A stretch of 64,000 nt of DNA from Novosphingobium fuchskuhlense (GCF_001519075.1 NZ_KQ954244.1:1009934-1073933); one strand, 5' to 3'. Counted from the stretch's first letter, positions 53,951-63,313 are shown. The notes: generated by a model from the sequence alone, not told the origin. Numbers and translations: made by a program.

Positions 53951-55081
53951 TCAAGCCGCCAGTGTCAGGTCCTCGAACCGGCCAAGGTGGAAGTCCGCCG
54001 AGCCGAACTGGTTCTCGATCATCGTGCCGCGCTTGAAGTAATGGCCGATGGCGAGCTCGACGGTGATGCCGATGCCACCGTGGGTCTGGATCGCGTTCTG
54101 CCCCACGAAATTGATCGAGCGCGCGACTTTGGCCTTGGCGAGGCTCACCGCCGCCTTGCGCTCGGCCGCCGGCAGATCGAGCTTGAGCGTGCCCATCAGC
54201 GCCATCGAGGCGATCTGTTCCATTTCGACGAACATGTCGGCCATGCGGTGCTGCAGCACCTGGAACTTGCCGATCGGCTGGCCGAACTGCTTGCGCTGCT
54301 TGATGTAGTCAAGCGTGCCCTCGTGCAGCTTGCGGCTCACTCCGCAGGCCTCGCCGCAGATTGCCATGGTGGCTTCGTCGGCCAGCAGCTCGATGAGGTC
54401 GATCCCGCCGGGGACATGCGCGTCACCCGGAATCGCCACGTTCTCGAAGTAGATTTCGCTGGCCTGGAAGCCGTCGACGGTGGGGTAATCCCGCCGCACA
54501 ATGCCGGGCAGGCTGGCGTCGATCAGGAACAGCTCCACGCCATCGCGCTCCCGCACGGACCCGCCGGTGCGCGCCGTCACCAGAAGATGCGTCGCCCACG
54601 GCGCGGCATAGACCACCGCCTTATGGCCAGAGAGCACATAGCCCGCGCCGTCCGCCTTGGCGGTGGTACGGATGTTGGCGAGGTCATAGCGGCCCTGCGG
54701 TTCGGCATAGGCGAAGGCGAGCACGGCATTGCCCGCGATGATCTCGGGGATCACGGCATCGGCCATGGCGGCCGGCGCACGCTTCATCGCGCCGCCGCCG
54801 ATGACGACGGTCTGGAGGTAAGGCTCGATCGCGATGACCTTGCCCAGCTCTTCCATCATGATCATGTTCTCGAGCGCGCCGCCGCCAAGGCCGCCATGCT
54901 CTTCGGCGAAGGGCGCGCCCAGAATGCCGAGCTCGGTCGCCAGCGCGCGCCAGATGCCCGGATCGCGGCCTTCGGGGCGCAGCAGCATCTTCTTGCGCGT
55001 CTCGAAATCATAGGTGTCGGCCAGAAAGCGCGCGAGCGTGTCACGCAGCATGTCCTGCGTTTCGGTGTAGCTGAAATCCAT
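53951..55081 (-). CDS. Acyl-CoA dehydrogenase (second subunit of a pair)
   Basis: FAD enzyme of 376 aa. N-terminal MDFSYTETQDMLRDTLARFL, FAEEHGGLGGG and the middle strand FAYAEPQGRYD are in order; the C-terminal helices contain YIKQRKQFGQPIGKFQVLQHRMADM and QTHGGIGITVE. The usual C-terminal YGGSxEIQ block is replaced by NQFGSADFHLGRFE. Such divergent copies often form a heteromeric enzyme with a neighbour. It lies 64 bases after the other dehydrogenase gene. The acyl substrate is unknown. Confidence 0.9.
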   Translation of the reverse strand: MDFSYTETQDMLRDTLARFLADTYDFETRKKMLLRPEGRDPGIWRALATELGILGAPFAEEHGGLGGGALENMIMMEELGKVIAIEPYLQTVVIGGGAMKRAPAAMADAVIPEIIAGNAVLAFAYAEPQGRYDLANIRTTAKADGAGYVLSGHKAVVYAAPWATHLLVTARTGGSVRERDGVELFLIDASLPGIVRRDYPTVDGFQASEIYFENVAIPGDAHVPGGIDLIELLADEATMAICGEACGVSRKLHEGTLDYIKQRKQFGQPIGKFQVLQHRMADMFVEMEQIASMALMGTLKLDLPAAERKAAVSLAKAKVARSINFVGQNAIQTHGGIGITVELAIGHYFKRGTMIENQFGSADFHLGRFEDLTLAA

Positions 55082-55145
55082 TGTCCTCAAGTCCCGCTTC
55101 AGGGCCGCCGCGTCGTTATCCCCGCGCGGCGGCCTCCCTTTTCAC

Positions 55146-56339
55146 TCAGAGCCCCAGCACCATCTTGGCGATGATATTGCGCTGGATCTCGTTCGAACCG
55201 CCGTAGATCGTTGTCTTGCGGGTGTTGAAATAGGTCGGTGCGGCGCGGTGCGCGTAGTCCGGCCCGATCGGGTGCTCGTTATCGCCATCGCCAAAACCAC
55301 GGAAATAGGGCGCGCCATAGTGGCCGACCGCTTCCAGCGTCAGCTCGGTCAGCCGCTGCTGGATTTCCGAACCCTTGATCTTGAGCAGGCTCGATTCCGG
55401 CCCCGGGCCCTTGCCGGCACTTTCGCCTGCAAGGCTGCGCAGCTCGGTGAACTCAAGGGCAGTCAGGTCCATCTCCAGTTCGGCGATCTTGCGCTTGAAG
55501 AAGGCGTTGGCGATCAGCGGCTTGTCGCCATCCATCTCGGCCCGCGCGATGGTTTTCACCTTTTCGATGCCGCGCTTCGAGGCTGCCACGCCCGCGATCC
55601 CGGTGCGCTCGTGCGCCAGCAGGAACTTGGCGCAGGTCCAGCCCTTGTTCTCTTCATAGACGCGGTTCTCGACCGGTACGCGCACATCTTCCAGCCAGAC
55701 TTCGTTGACTTCGTGCTCACCGCCCAGCGTGATGATCGGGCGCACGGTGATGCCCGGCGTCTTCATGTCGATCAGCAGGAACGAGATACCCTCCTGCTGC
55801 TTGGCATCGGGATCGGTGCGGACGAGGAAGAAGCCCCAGTCGGCATGCTGCGCCATCGTCGTCCAGGTCTTCTGGCCGTTGACGACATAATGGTCACCAT
55901 CACGCACTGCCTTGGTGCGCAGCGAGGCAAGGTCGCTGCCCGAACCCGGCTCCGAATAGCCCTGGCACCACCAGTCCTCGCCCGAAAGGATGCGGGGGAG
56001 GTACTTGGCCTTCTGCTCTGCCGTGCCGAAGGTGTAGATCACCGGGCCGACCATCGAGAGGCCGAAGGGCATCAGGCGGATGCAGTCCGCGCGCGCGGTT
56101 TCTTCCGACCAGATGTAGCGCTGCGTCGCGGTCCAGCCGGTGCCGCCGTATTCCACCGGCCATGCGGGGGCGACCCAGCCCTTCTTCGCCAGCACCTTGT
56201 GCCAGGAGAGGAAGTCTTCCTTCGAAAGCTCGTCGCCCTCGTCCTGCTTGCCGCGCAGTTCAGCCGGATAGTTCTCGGCGATGAACGTACGCACTTCCTG
56301 CTGGAAGGCGAGGTCCTCGGGGCTGAAATCAAGATGCAT
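55146..56339 (-). CDS. Acyl-CoA dehydrogenase (first subunit of a pair)
   Basis: FAD enzyme of 397 aa. It has WPVEYGGTGW, the FAD-binding GYSEPGSGSDLASLRTKA and QKTWTTMAQHADWGFFLVRTD, and the C-terminal TIYGGSNEIQRNIIAKMVLGL. Together with the second gene it resembles two-gene alpha2beta2 acyl-CoA dehydrogenases used for bulky substrates such as steroid or branched acyl-CoAs (inference). ATG 56339 has GGGAGAG just upstream. A LiuR-like dyad lies 103 bases before the start. Confidence 0.92.
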   Translation of the reverse strand: MHLDFSPEDLAFQQEVRTFIAENYPAELRGKQDEGDELSKEDFLSWHKVLAKKGWVAPAWPVEYGGTGWTATQRYIWSEETARADCIRLMPFGLSMVGPVIYTFGTAEQKAKYLPRILSGEDWWCQGYSEPGSGSDLASLRTKAVRDGDHYVVNGQKTWTTMAQHADWGFFLVRTDPDAKQQEGISFLLIDMKTPGITVRPIITLGGEHEVNEVWLEDVRVPVENRVYEENKGWTCAKFLLAHERTGIAGVAASKRGIEKVKTIARAEMDGDKPLIANAFFKRKIAELEMDLTALEFTELRSLAGESAGKGPGPESSLLKIKGSEIQQRLTELTLEAVGHYGAPYFRGFGDGDNEHPIGPDYAHRAAPTYFNTRKTTIYGGSNEIQRNIIAKMVLGL

Positions 56340-56710
56340 GGTGCTCTCCCTTTTCAGTTCAGGGGCTTGGCTGCCCGTGATGTGGCGGGACTCGGGCGCG
56401 CGCGAGGCGGAACCGGTCTGCTCACCCCTCCATCCTTCCACTTTACGTAAACGTCAAGAGGCGCATTGTGCCGCTCCACCGTGTGCACTTCCCCCCTTCA
56501 CCTGCCATCCCCTGCCAGTGGCTGCGGCCCAGGGCACTGCGGCCAGAAAGCCACGGTCCTGCCTTGAGGGGCAAGGATCGATTCAATCGCTTGCATTTCT
56601 GCTTGCAGTTCACCGCGGGTTTTGCCAGAGCAGCAGGACGTAAGCGGGTCGGTCTATCGATTCGCGGCGTCCGCACGCACAAAAGTGCTCGCAACCGGGG
56701 AGGAAGACCT
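56340..56710. other. 371-base divergent region, acyl-CoA dehydrogenase / TonB receptor
   Basis: No gene seen. It contains the LiuR-like site at 56442-56457, the small palindrome CGATT-C-AATCG at 56579-56589, and two copies of ATCGATTC (56577-56584 and 56656-56663) that may be operators for the TonB receptor operon. GAGGAAG before the GTG at 56711 is the receptor's ribosome-binding site. Confidence 0.5.
56442..56457 (-). promoter_or_regulatory. LiuR-like operator TTTACGTAAACGTCAA
   Basis: Sixteen bases with a perfect TTTACGTAAA palindrome followed by CGTCAA. From memory this resembles the sites described for the MerR-family regulator LiuR of branched-chain amino acid and acyl-CoA catabolism in proteobacteria. 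On the minus strand the same bases give a TTGACG -35 box. It lies upstream of the acyl-CoA dehydrogenase pair. Confidence 0.45.
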
Positions 56711-59254
56711 GTGAAGCCATCCGTAATTCAATCGTGTGCATCCGTCCTTGCGCTGGCCGTCGCCGGCCTCGCGGCGCCCGTGCATGCGCAGTCCGCCGCG
56801 CCTGCCGCCGCTGCCGCAACCGACGCGCCGGCCGATACGCTGAGCGAAATCGTCGTTACCGCCTCGACCGGCACCAAGAGCAAGCTCGACAGCTCGGTCT
56901 CGATCTCGTCGGTCGATGCCGCGATCATCAACAACTTCCGCCCGATGTCGGAAGGCGATCTGCTTCGCCTGCTGCCGGGTCTTCAGCCCAACGTTTCGGG
57001 CCCTGGCGGTAACGGCAACTTCGCCGTGCGCGGTCTGCCTGTCGCCACCGGCGGTGCCACCTTCGTCCAGCTGCAGGAAGATGGCCTGCCCACCGTCCTG
57101 TTCGGTGATATCCAGTTCGGCAACAACGACTACTGGACCAAGTCGAGCCCGATCGACGCGCGCGTCGATGCGATCCGCGGCGGCACTGCCGCGACGCTCG
57201 CCAGCCAGGCTCCGGGCGCGGTGATCAACTACATCAGCAAGACCGATCGCAGCGAAGGCGGCTACATCCAGGTCGAGCGCAACCTGAGCTACGACTACAC
57301 CCGCGCCAGCTTCCGTTTCTCGGCCGGCATCGACGACAAGACCCACCTCAACATCGGCGGCTACTACGGTGCCGGGGATGGTCCGTGGCACTCGGGCTAC
57401 AACCTGTCGAAGTCGTACCTGATCAAGGGCAACGTGACCCGCGAATTCGATGACAACCGCGGCTTCTTCCGCCTCTATTTCAAGGCGCAGGACACGCAGG
57501 AGCCCAACACACAGGGCGGCATCGCCTGCGGCAATCTCAGCGGCGGCAAGGTTTCCGGCCTCTCGGCCTGCCCGGGCTTCGATCCGCGCCGCGCGTCGAA
57601 CTTCTCGGTCTACAACACCAACATCAACTACGTCGATTTCGACAGCCGCGGTCTTGCCAGCACGCCGCTCAACGGCATCACGACCAAGGCCCAGTCGCTT
57701 CAGGCGCAGCTGCACTACAAGTTCGACAACGGCATCACCGTCGACAACAACGCCCGCTACACCAGCATGAGCGGCGGGTTCTCGTCTAACTTCCTGAGCG
57801 TTGCTCCGCTCTCGGGCCTGATCGGTTCGACCAAGAACGGCAAGACCGTGGCCCGTGCGGTCTACGGCGCCGGTCCGGACAAGGGCAAGGATGTCGCCGA
57901 AGCGTTCTACAACAACAACGTCTCGGTCTACACCCGGATCCGCGATGTCGGCAGCTTCGTCAACGACGCCAAGCTCAACTGGCAGGGTGATCTTGGTGCG
58001 GTGAAGGCCAACCTGACCGCCGGCTGGTTCTACATGAACCAGAAGATCGCCATGGATTGGCATCCGAACCAGTTCAACGCTTCGCTGACTCCGGCTGCTG
58101 CTCCGATCGATCTGCTCGATTCCGCCGGCAACCTGCTCAGCGCGAACGGTTTCACCGGCTACAACAACAACTGGGGCGGCTGCTGCGCCCGCACCTACGA
58201 CTACACGTTCACCGACAACGCGCCCTACGCTGACTTCATCTTCGACGTGGGCAAGTTCGAGCTCGACGCCTCGGTCCGTCACGACATCAACAAGGGTTCG
58301 GGTTCGGGCATCAACGCCAATCCCGTCACCGGCGATGCCGTCACCAACTTCATCACCACCAACGCGGTGAACCCTGTGACCGGCGCATCGCAGTCGGTGA
58401 CCCTGCCGTACTACCTGCCCGATGGTGCGCGCGAGAACATCAACTACACCAAGCAGACCACCTCTTGGTCGGTCGGTGCCAGCTTCAAGCCGGCGGACAA
58501 CCTCAACCTGTTCGTCCGCGCCTCGAAGGGTGTCCGCGCCAACGCCGATCGTCTGACGTTCAACGGCTACTTCAACGCCAACGGCACGCTCAACGACAAG
58601 GGCAACGCTGCGGTCTCGAACAACGTCTATCAGTATGAAATCGGCCTGAAGAACCGCGGCGACATCGGCGGCGCGCGCTACACGGTCGAACTGACGGCGT
58701 ATCACAGCCACTTCAACATCACGACCTACGAGCTCAGCCAGACGATCTGCCCGATCGTCACCGGCAGCCCGACGACCTTCACCTGCATCGTCTCGGACAA
58801 GTACAAGACGACCGGCGCGGAGTTCTACGGCACGCTCAGCGCGGGCGGCTTCAGCCTCCTTGCGAACATGACCTACAACAAGTCGAAGAAGCAGCCCTCG
58901 GCTCCGGGGTCGGTGTTCTCGCGGTCGAACAACATTCCCGACCTCTCGTACACCTTCGCTGCCAACTACGACTTCAGCGACTTGGTCTCGCTCGGCGCCA
59001 ACATCACCGGCGTGACCAGCACGCTGGATGGTGCTGGCAACGAGTGGCCGGGTGGCAGCGTGGTCGGCGCGAACATCAAGGTTCGCCCGCTCAAGAACCT
59101 GGAGTTGGGCCTCAATGCCTACAACCTGTTCGACAAGCTGACCCCGCTCGGGCCGGCCGGCACGGACTTCAACGCGGGTGGCGGCAAGTTCGTCGGCGGC
59201 ATTTCGCCGGTGCTCGGCCGCAACATCAACGCTTCGGTCCGCTTCAGCTTCTGA
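56711..59254 (+). CDS. TonB-dependent outer membrane receptor
   Basis: Outer membrane transporter of 847 aa. It has a signal peptide (residues 1-26, ending PVHA), a TonB-box-like SEIVVTA near residue 45, a plug domain (NNFRPMSEGDLLRLLPGLQPNVSGPGGNGNFAVRGLP to VINYISKTD) and a 22-strand-type barrel ending in SVRFSF with a terminal phenylalanine. The start is GTG 56711. The setting with a LacI regulator and fructokinase suggests uptake of a fructose-containing sugar such as sucrose, by analogy with SuxA-type receptors. It uses many Asn/Tyr/Thr codons with C at the third position, as expected for a highly expressed barrel. Confidence 0.92.
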   Translation: MKPSVIQSCASVLALAVAGLAAPVHAQSAAPAAAAATDAPADTLSEIVVTASTGTKSKLDSSVSISSVDAAIINNFRPMSEGDLLRLLPGLQPNVSGPGGNGNFAVRGLPVATGGATFVQLQEDGLPTVLFGDIQFGNNDYWTKSSPIDARVDAIRGGTAATLASQAPGAVINYISKTDRSEGGYIQVERNLSYDYTRASFRFSAGIDDKTHLNIGGYYGAGDGPWHSGYNLSKSYLIKGNVTREFDDNRGFFRLYFKAQDTQEPNTQGGIACGNLSGGKVSGLSACPGFDPRRASNFSVYNTNINYVDFDSRGLASTPLNGITTKAQSLQAQLHYKFDNGITVDNNARYTSMSGGFSSNFLSVAPLSGLIGSTKNGKTVARAVYGAGPDKGKDVAEAFYNNNVSVYTRIRDVGSFVNDAKLNWQGDLGAVKANLTAGWFYMNQKIAMDWHPNQFNASLTPAAAPIDLLDSAGNLLSANGFTGYNNNWGGCCARTYDYTFTDNAPYADFIFDVGKFELDASVRHDINKGSGSGINANPVTGDAVTNFITTNAVNPVTGASQSVTLPYYLPDGARENINYTKQTTSWSVGASFKPADNLNLFVRASKGVRANADRLTFNGYFNANGTLNDKGNAAVSNNVYQYEIGLKNRGDIGGARYTVELTAYHSHFNITTYELSQTICPIVTGSPTTFTCIVSDKYKTTGAEFYGTLSAGGFSLLANMTYNKSKKQPSAPGSVFSRSNNIPDLSYTFAANYDFSDLVSLGANITGVTSTLDGAGNEWPGGSVVGANIKVRPLKNLELGLNAYNLFDKLTPLGPAGTDFNAGGGKFVGGISPVLGRNINASVRFSF

Positions 59255-59294
59255 CCGCTGAAGCCTGCCCGAAAGGGTGAGGTGACTGACAAAT

Positions 59295-59333
59295 GGGGTG
59301 GGCGCGGCAAGAGTTCCGCACCCACCCCTTTTT
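59295..59333 (+). terminator. Intrinsic terminator between receptor and halogenase genes
   Basis: A 13-bp stem (GGGGTGGGCGCGG against CCGCACCCACCCC, one mismatch), an 8-base loop and five Ts. It lies 40 bases after the receptor stop, so downstream genes would be read at a lower level. Confidence 0.85.
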
Positions 59334-59390
59334 GCGTAAGGAATGGCCCATGCCGGCAAACGGCAGGGCGCAGCGGAAGGGAATGCTCTG

Positions 59391-60905
59391 GTGAACGAAG
59401 GCGATCGTCGGATCCGTTCGGTGCTCGTGGTTGGCGGCGGTTCGGCCGGCTGGATGTCGGCGGCCATGCTTGCCACGATGCTCAAGCGCGACTGCAGGAT
59501 CACGCTCGTCGAATCCGACGAGATCGGCATCGTCGGAGTGGGCGAGGCGACCATTCCCCCCATCCGCCTGTTCAACGAAACACTCGGCATCAGCGAGGCG
59601 GATTTCATCCGCGAGACGCGCGGCACCTTCAAGCTGGGTATCGAATTCGTCGACTGGGGTTCGGTCGGCAGTCGCTATTTCCACCCGTTCGGCCCCCACG
59701 GCCGCAATTTCGATATGGTGCCGCTGCACCAGTACTGGCTGAAGACGCGCGAGGAGCCGGGCGCCTTCCCGCTCGACGAGCTGTCGATGGCCTGGCAGAT
59801 CGCGCGCGCCGGCCGCATGGCCCGGCCCGTGCCCGATCAGCGCTCGCTGCTGTCCACCTTCGATTATGCCTATCACTTCGACGCCTCGCTCTATGCGGCG
59901 TTCCTGCGCCGCCATGCCGAGGCGCGCGGCGTCACCCGCGTCGAAGGCAAGATCGGCGACGTCACGCTGAACGGCGAGACCGGCATCGTCGAAAGCGTCA
60001 CCCTCGAAGACGGCCGCACGCTGGAGGCTGATCTCTTCATCGACTGCTCGGGCCTGCGCGCGCTGCTCATCGAAGGCGCGCTGAAGACCGGGTTCGAAGA
60101 CTGGAGCCACTGGCTCCCCTGTGACCGCGCCGTCGCCATGCCCTGCGCCAATGCTGGACCGCCCACGCCCTATACCCGCTCCACCGCGCGCGAGGCCGGC
60201 TGGCAGTGGCGCATCCCGCTCCAGCACCGCATCGGCAACGGATACGTCTATTCCAGCCCGTTCCTCGAGGACGACAAGGCTGCGGAGCTTCTCACCTCGC
60301 GTCTCGATGGTGAAGCGCTCGGCGACCCTCGCTTCGTGCGCTTCCGCACCGGGCGGCGCAAGCTCCACTGGAACCGCAATGTCGTCGCCGTCGGCCTTTC
60401 CAGCGGCTTCCTCGAGCCCCTCGAATCGACCTCGATCCACCTCATCCAGGCCAATATCTCCAAGCTCATCGGCCTGTTCCCGGACCGGGATTTCGATCCC
60501 GCCACGATCGATGAATTCAACCGCATCGCCCATGCCGAGACCGACCGCATCCGCGATTTTCTGATCCTGCACTACAAGCTCACGCAACGGCAGGACCACG
60601 AACTGTGGCGCTACGTCTCGTCGATGGACGTGCCTGATACGCTCGCACTCAAGCTGGAGCATTTCCGCCGCCACGGCCGCCTCATCGCGCGCGAGATGGA
60701 CCTGTTTGCGCCCGCTTCGTGGCTGGCGGTGCACATTGGCCAGCACAACTATCCCGAAGGGCTCGATCCCCTCATCGCCCACCGCGGGATCGACGCGCGT
60801 GATTACCTCGCCAAGCTGCGAGCGGGCATGGCGGCCGAAGCAGCGAAGCTGCCCAGCCACGAGGCCTATATCGCCGGCCTGATCGGCGCCCCCGCGGCGG
60901 CCTGA
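59391..60905 (+). CDS. Tryptophan halogenase-family flavoprotein
   Basis: Protein of 504 aa in the FADH2-dependent halogenase family. The FAD loop is GGGSAGW (16-21 region). The catalytic lysine is K81 in GTFKLGIEF (PrnA K79), WQWRIP is at 271-276 (PrnA W272/W274), and E345/S346 sit in LEPLEST (PrnA E346/S347). All key halogenation residues are therefore present. Similar genes are frequent beside TonB receptors in sphingomonads and caulobacters, where the true substrate is unknown. GTG 59391 with GGAAGG upstream is preferred; ATG 59343 would add 16 residues and has its ribosome site too close. Confidence 0.9.
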   Translation: MNEGDRRIRSVLVVGGGSAGWMSAAMLATMLKRDCRITLVESDEIGIVGVGEATIPPIRLFNETLGISEADFIRETRGTFKLGIEFVDWGSVGSRYFHPFGPHGRNFDMVPLHQYWLKTREEPGAFPLDELSMAWQIARAGRMARPVPDQRSLLSTFDYAYHFDASLYAAFLRRHAEARGVTRVEGKIGDVTLNGETGIVESVTLEDGRTLEADLFIDCSGLRALLIEGALKTGFEDWSHWLPCDRAVAMPCANAGPPTPYTRSTAREAGWQWRIPLQHRIGNGYVYSSPFLEDDKAAELLTSRLDGEALGDPRFVRFRTGRRKLHWNRNVVAVGLSSGFLEPLESTSIHLIQANISKLIGLFPDRDFDPATIDEFNRIAHAETDRIRDFLILHYKLTQRQDHELWRYVSSMDVPDTLALKLEHFRRHGRLIAREMDLFAPASWLAVHIGQHNYPEGLDPLIAHRGIDARDYLAKLRAGMAAEAAKLPSHEAYIAGLIGAPAAA

Positions 60906-60910
60906 GGCGC

Positions 60911-62299
60911 ATGGCGGACCCCTTCGATGCCGAACTGTGGCGCGACAAGGCACGGGGTCTTCGCGCGGCGCAGGATATGCTCCGCGCGGATAGTGCTATC
61001 CAGGAAGCGGCGCGCCTTGCCCCGTCCGATCCGCTCACCGCCTTCCTGCGCGCCCAATCGGCCTACGAGCTCGGCCATCCTGCTGCCGCCCTCTTCGCCG
61101 AGGCGGTCCGGCTCTGGCCGGAAAACCCCGATGTCCTGCGCAACCACGCGCTCGCGCTCGCCGCGGAAGGCCGGCAGGTCGAAGCGGAAGCCGTGCTGGC
61201 GCGCGCGCTGGCGGCGCGGCCCGATTGGCTTGATGGCCAGCGCGTGCTTGCCAGCCTGCGCTACAGCCACGGCGATGCGGAGAGCTACGATGCGGGCTTT
61301 GCCGAGGCGGTCCGCGCGCAGCCGCGCCATCAGGGGCTCTGGCTCGGCTGGTTCACCTTGCGCGCGCAGCAGCGCGATTGGCCCGCCGCGCTGCGCATCC
61401 TCGATGAGGCTGCCCACCACCTTGGCGAGACCCGCCAGCTTGCCGTCGCCCGGGCTTTCCTTGCCAGCGAGAGCGGCGATCTGGCCGAGGCGCAGGCGCA
61501 GCTTGCGGCGCTGACCGGCGCTGACGACGCGTTTCTCGTCCTCTGCCGCATCCGCACAGCTCTGCGTGCAGGCCAGCCGGAACGCGCCCGCGATCTGGCC
61601 CTGCCGCTCACGGGCACTCACCTTGCCGGGCAGGTCTGGCCCTATCTCTCGACCGCTTGGCGGCTGCTTGCCGATCCCCTGGCGGCATGGCTCGACGGGG
61701 ATCCCGTGCTTCACGGCGTGCTTGATCCCGGCCTCTCCGCGGCGGAACTCGGCGAACTCGCCATGCTTCTGCGCCAGCTGCATACGGCATCGCTGCCCTA
61801 TGCCGAACAGTCGGTGCGCCATGGTACCCAGACCGACCGCTCCATCCTGCTACGCCATGAACCGCTTCTGGGCAGCGTCCGCACCCGGCTGATGGAGGCG
61901 CTGCGCGATCATGTCGCTGCCCTGCCGCTGCCCGATCCGCGCGGCCCCATGCCCCATCCAACCCTCGGACGCCCGCGTGGCGGCTTGCAGATCTCGGGCA
62001 GCTGGTCGGTGCGCCTTGGCGCTGGAGGCTTCAACGTCACGCACAGCCACCCGGTCGGCTGGCTCTCGGCGGTGCTCTATGTCGCGCTGCCCGGGGATCC
62101 CGGCCCGGCTCCGGCTGGGGCGCTCCAGCTCGGCGCGCCGCCGCCTGAGCTCGGTGTCAGCCTCCCGCCCTATGCGGTCATACCCCCGCGCACGGGCCAG
62201 CTTGTGGTCTTCCCCTCGATCCTGTGGCATGGCACCTATCCGTTCGCAGCGGGAGAACGGCTCAACATCGCCTTCGATGTGGTTCCCACCTCCGCCTGA
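60911..62299 (+). CDS. TPR-repeat protein with C-terminal 2OG-Fe(II) oxygenase domain
   Basis: Protein of 462 aa, 5 bases after the halogenase gene. Residues 1-260 are alanine-rich helical TPR-like repeats (for example AFLRAQSAYELGHPAAALFAEAVRLWPENP). The C-terminal 110 residues match the putative 2OG-Fe(II) oxygenase group: SWSVRLGAGGFNVTHSHPVGWLSAVLYVALP with H378/H380, and PRTGQLVVFPSILWHGTYPF with H440, then ERLNIAFDV. It probably hydroxylates a protein or small molecule brought in by the TPR part; the partner is unknown. Confidence 0.82.
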   Translation: MADPFDAELWRDKARGLRAAQDMLRADSAIQEAARLAPSDPLTAFLRAQSAYELGHPAAALFAEAVRLWPENPDVLRNHALALAAEGRQVEAEAVLARALAARPDWLDGQRVLASLRYSHGDAESYDAGFAEAVRAQPRHQGLWLGWFTLRAQQRDWPAALRILDEAAHHLGETRQLAVARAFLASESGDLAEAQAQLAALTGADDAFLVLCRIRTALRAGQPERARDLALPLTGTHLAGQVWPYLSTAWRLLADPLAAWLDGDPVLHGVLDPGLSAAELGELAMLLRQLHTASLPYAEQSVRHGTQTDRSILLRHEPLLGSVRTRLMEALRDHVAALPLPDPRGPMPHPTLGRPRGGLQISGSWSVRLGAGGFNVTHSHPVGWLSAVLYVALPGDPGPAPAGALQLGAPPPELGVSLPPYAVIPPRTGQLVVFPSILWHGTYPFAAGERLNIAFDVVPTSA

Positions 62300-62314
62300 G
62301 GACACCGCGAAACC

Positions 62315-63313
62315 ATGAACGCCCCGAAGACTCTCAAGGAACTCGCCGAGATCGCCGGTGTCACCAGCGGCACGGTCTCGCGCGCGCTCTCGGGTTCGAA
62401 CCTCGTCACGCCGGCCACGCGCGACATGATCGTGGCGCTCGCCCGCCAGCACGGGTTCACTCCCAACGCCACCGCACGCAACTTGCGCATGCGCAAGACC
62501 AACACCATCGGCGTGGTCATTCCGCTCGGCCACGAAGTGCGGCAGAACATTTCCGATCCGTTCTTCATCACCCTGCTTGGCCTGCTCGCGGACAAGCTGA
62601 CCGCGCGCGGCTACAGTCTGCTCCTCTCGCGCGTGGTGCCCACGGACGAGGACTGGCTGCTCAAGCTCGCGCGGTCCGGCCAGTCGGACGGGATCATCGT
62701 GATCGGCCAGTCCGACCAGTCCGCCGTACTCGACCGCGTGGCCGAACTCTATCGCCCGCTCGTCGTCTGGGGCTCGCACATTGCCGGCCAGGCCCATTGC
62801 TCGGTGGGGTCGGACAATTTCCGCGGCGGCGCACTTGCCGCGCAGCATCTTATCGAACGCGGTTGCCGTAACATCGTGTTCTTTGGCGATCCGCGCGCGA
62901 TCGAGATCGGCCAGCGCCTCGAAGGCTGCCGTTCGGTGGTAGAAAAGGCCGGCATTCCCTTCGGCATTGTGCCCACGCATCTTGTCGCGGACGAGGCCCA
63001 GAGCGAGATTGGCAAGTATTTCCGTGCGAAGGCTCACCGTCCGGACGGGGTCGTCGCCGCATCCGACGTCATCGCCGTCACTGCCCTACGCGTCCTTACC
63101 GAACAGGGTCTGTCAGTGCCCGCTGACGTGAAGGTGATCGGCTACGATGGTCTGCAGTTGGGCGAGCACACCATGCCCCCGCTCACCACGATCGCGCAGG
63201 ATCTGGAGCAGGGCGCCGATAGCCTGGTGAGCAGCGTGGTCCAGCGCATCGCGGGGGAAGAGATCCACTCTGTCATCCTCCAGCCCCGCCTCCTGGTGCG
63301 CCAGTCTACCTGA
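62315..63313 (+). CDS. LacI-family transcriptional regulator
   Basis: Protein of 332 aa. The DNA-binding head reads TLKELAEIAGVTSGTVSRALSGSNLVTPATRDMI, with hinge NATARNLRMRKTNTIGVVIP, followed by a periplasmic-binding-like sugar domain (GSDNFRGGALAAQHLIERG, IGYDGLQLGEHTMPPLTTI). It likely represses the receptor-halogenase-oxygenase genes and perhaps the fructokinase, with a sugar as inducer. It follows the TPR gene by 15 bases and overlaps the convergent fructokinase stop by 8 bases. Confidence 0.92.
   Translation: MNAPKTLKELAEIAGVTSGTVSRALSGSNLVTPATRDMIVALARQHGFTPNATARNLRMRKTNTIGVVIPLGHEVRQNISDPFFITLLGLLADKLTARGYSLLLSRVVPTDEDWLLKLARSGQSDGIIVIGQSDQSAVLDRVAELYRPLVVWGSHIAGQAHCSVGSDNFRGGALAAQHLIERGCRNIVFFGDPRAIEIGQRLEGCRSVVEKAGIPFGIVPTHLVADEAQSEIGKYFRAKAHRPDGVVAASDVIAVTALRVLTEQGLSVPADVKVIGYDGLQLGEHTMPPLTTIAQDLEQGADSLVSSVVQRIAGEEIHSVILQPRLLVRQST

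Noticed and set aside
56654-59632. Open frame of 992 codons on the minus strand
   Set aside because: Mirror of the TonB receptor gene; valine/arginine/glutamate-rich shadow without recognisable domains.
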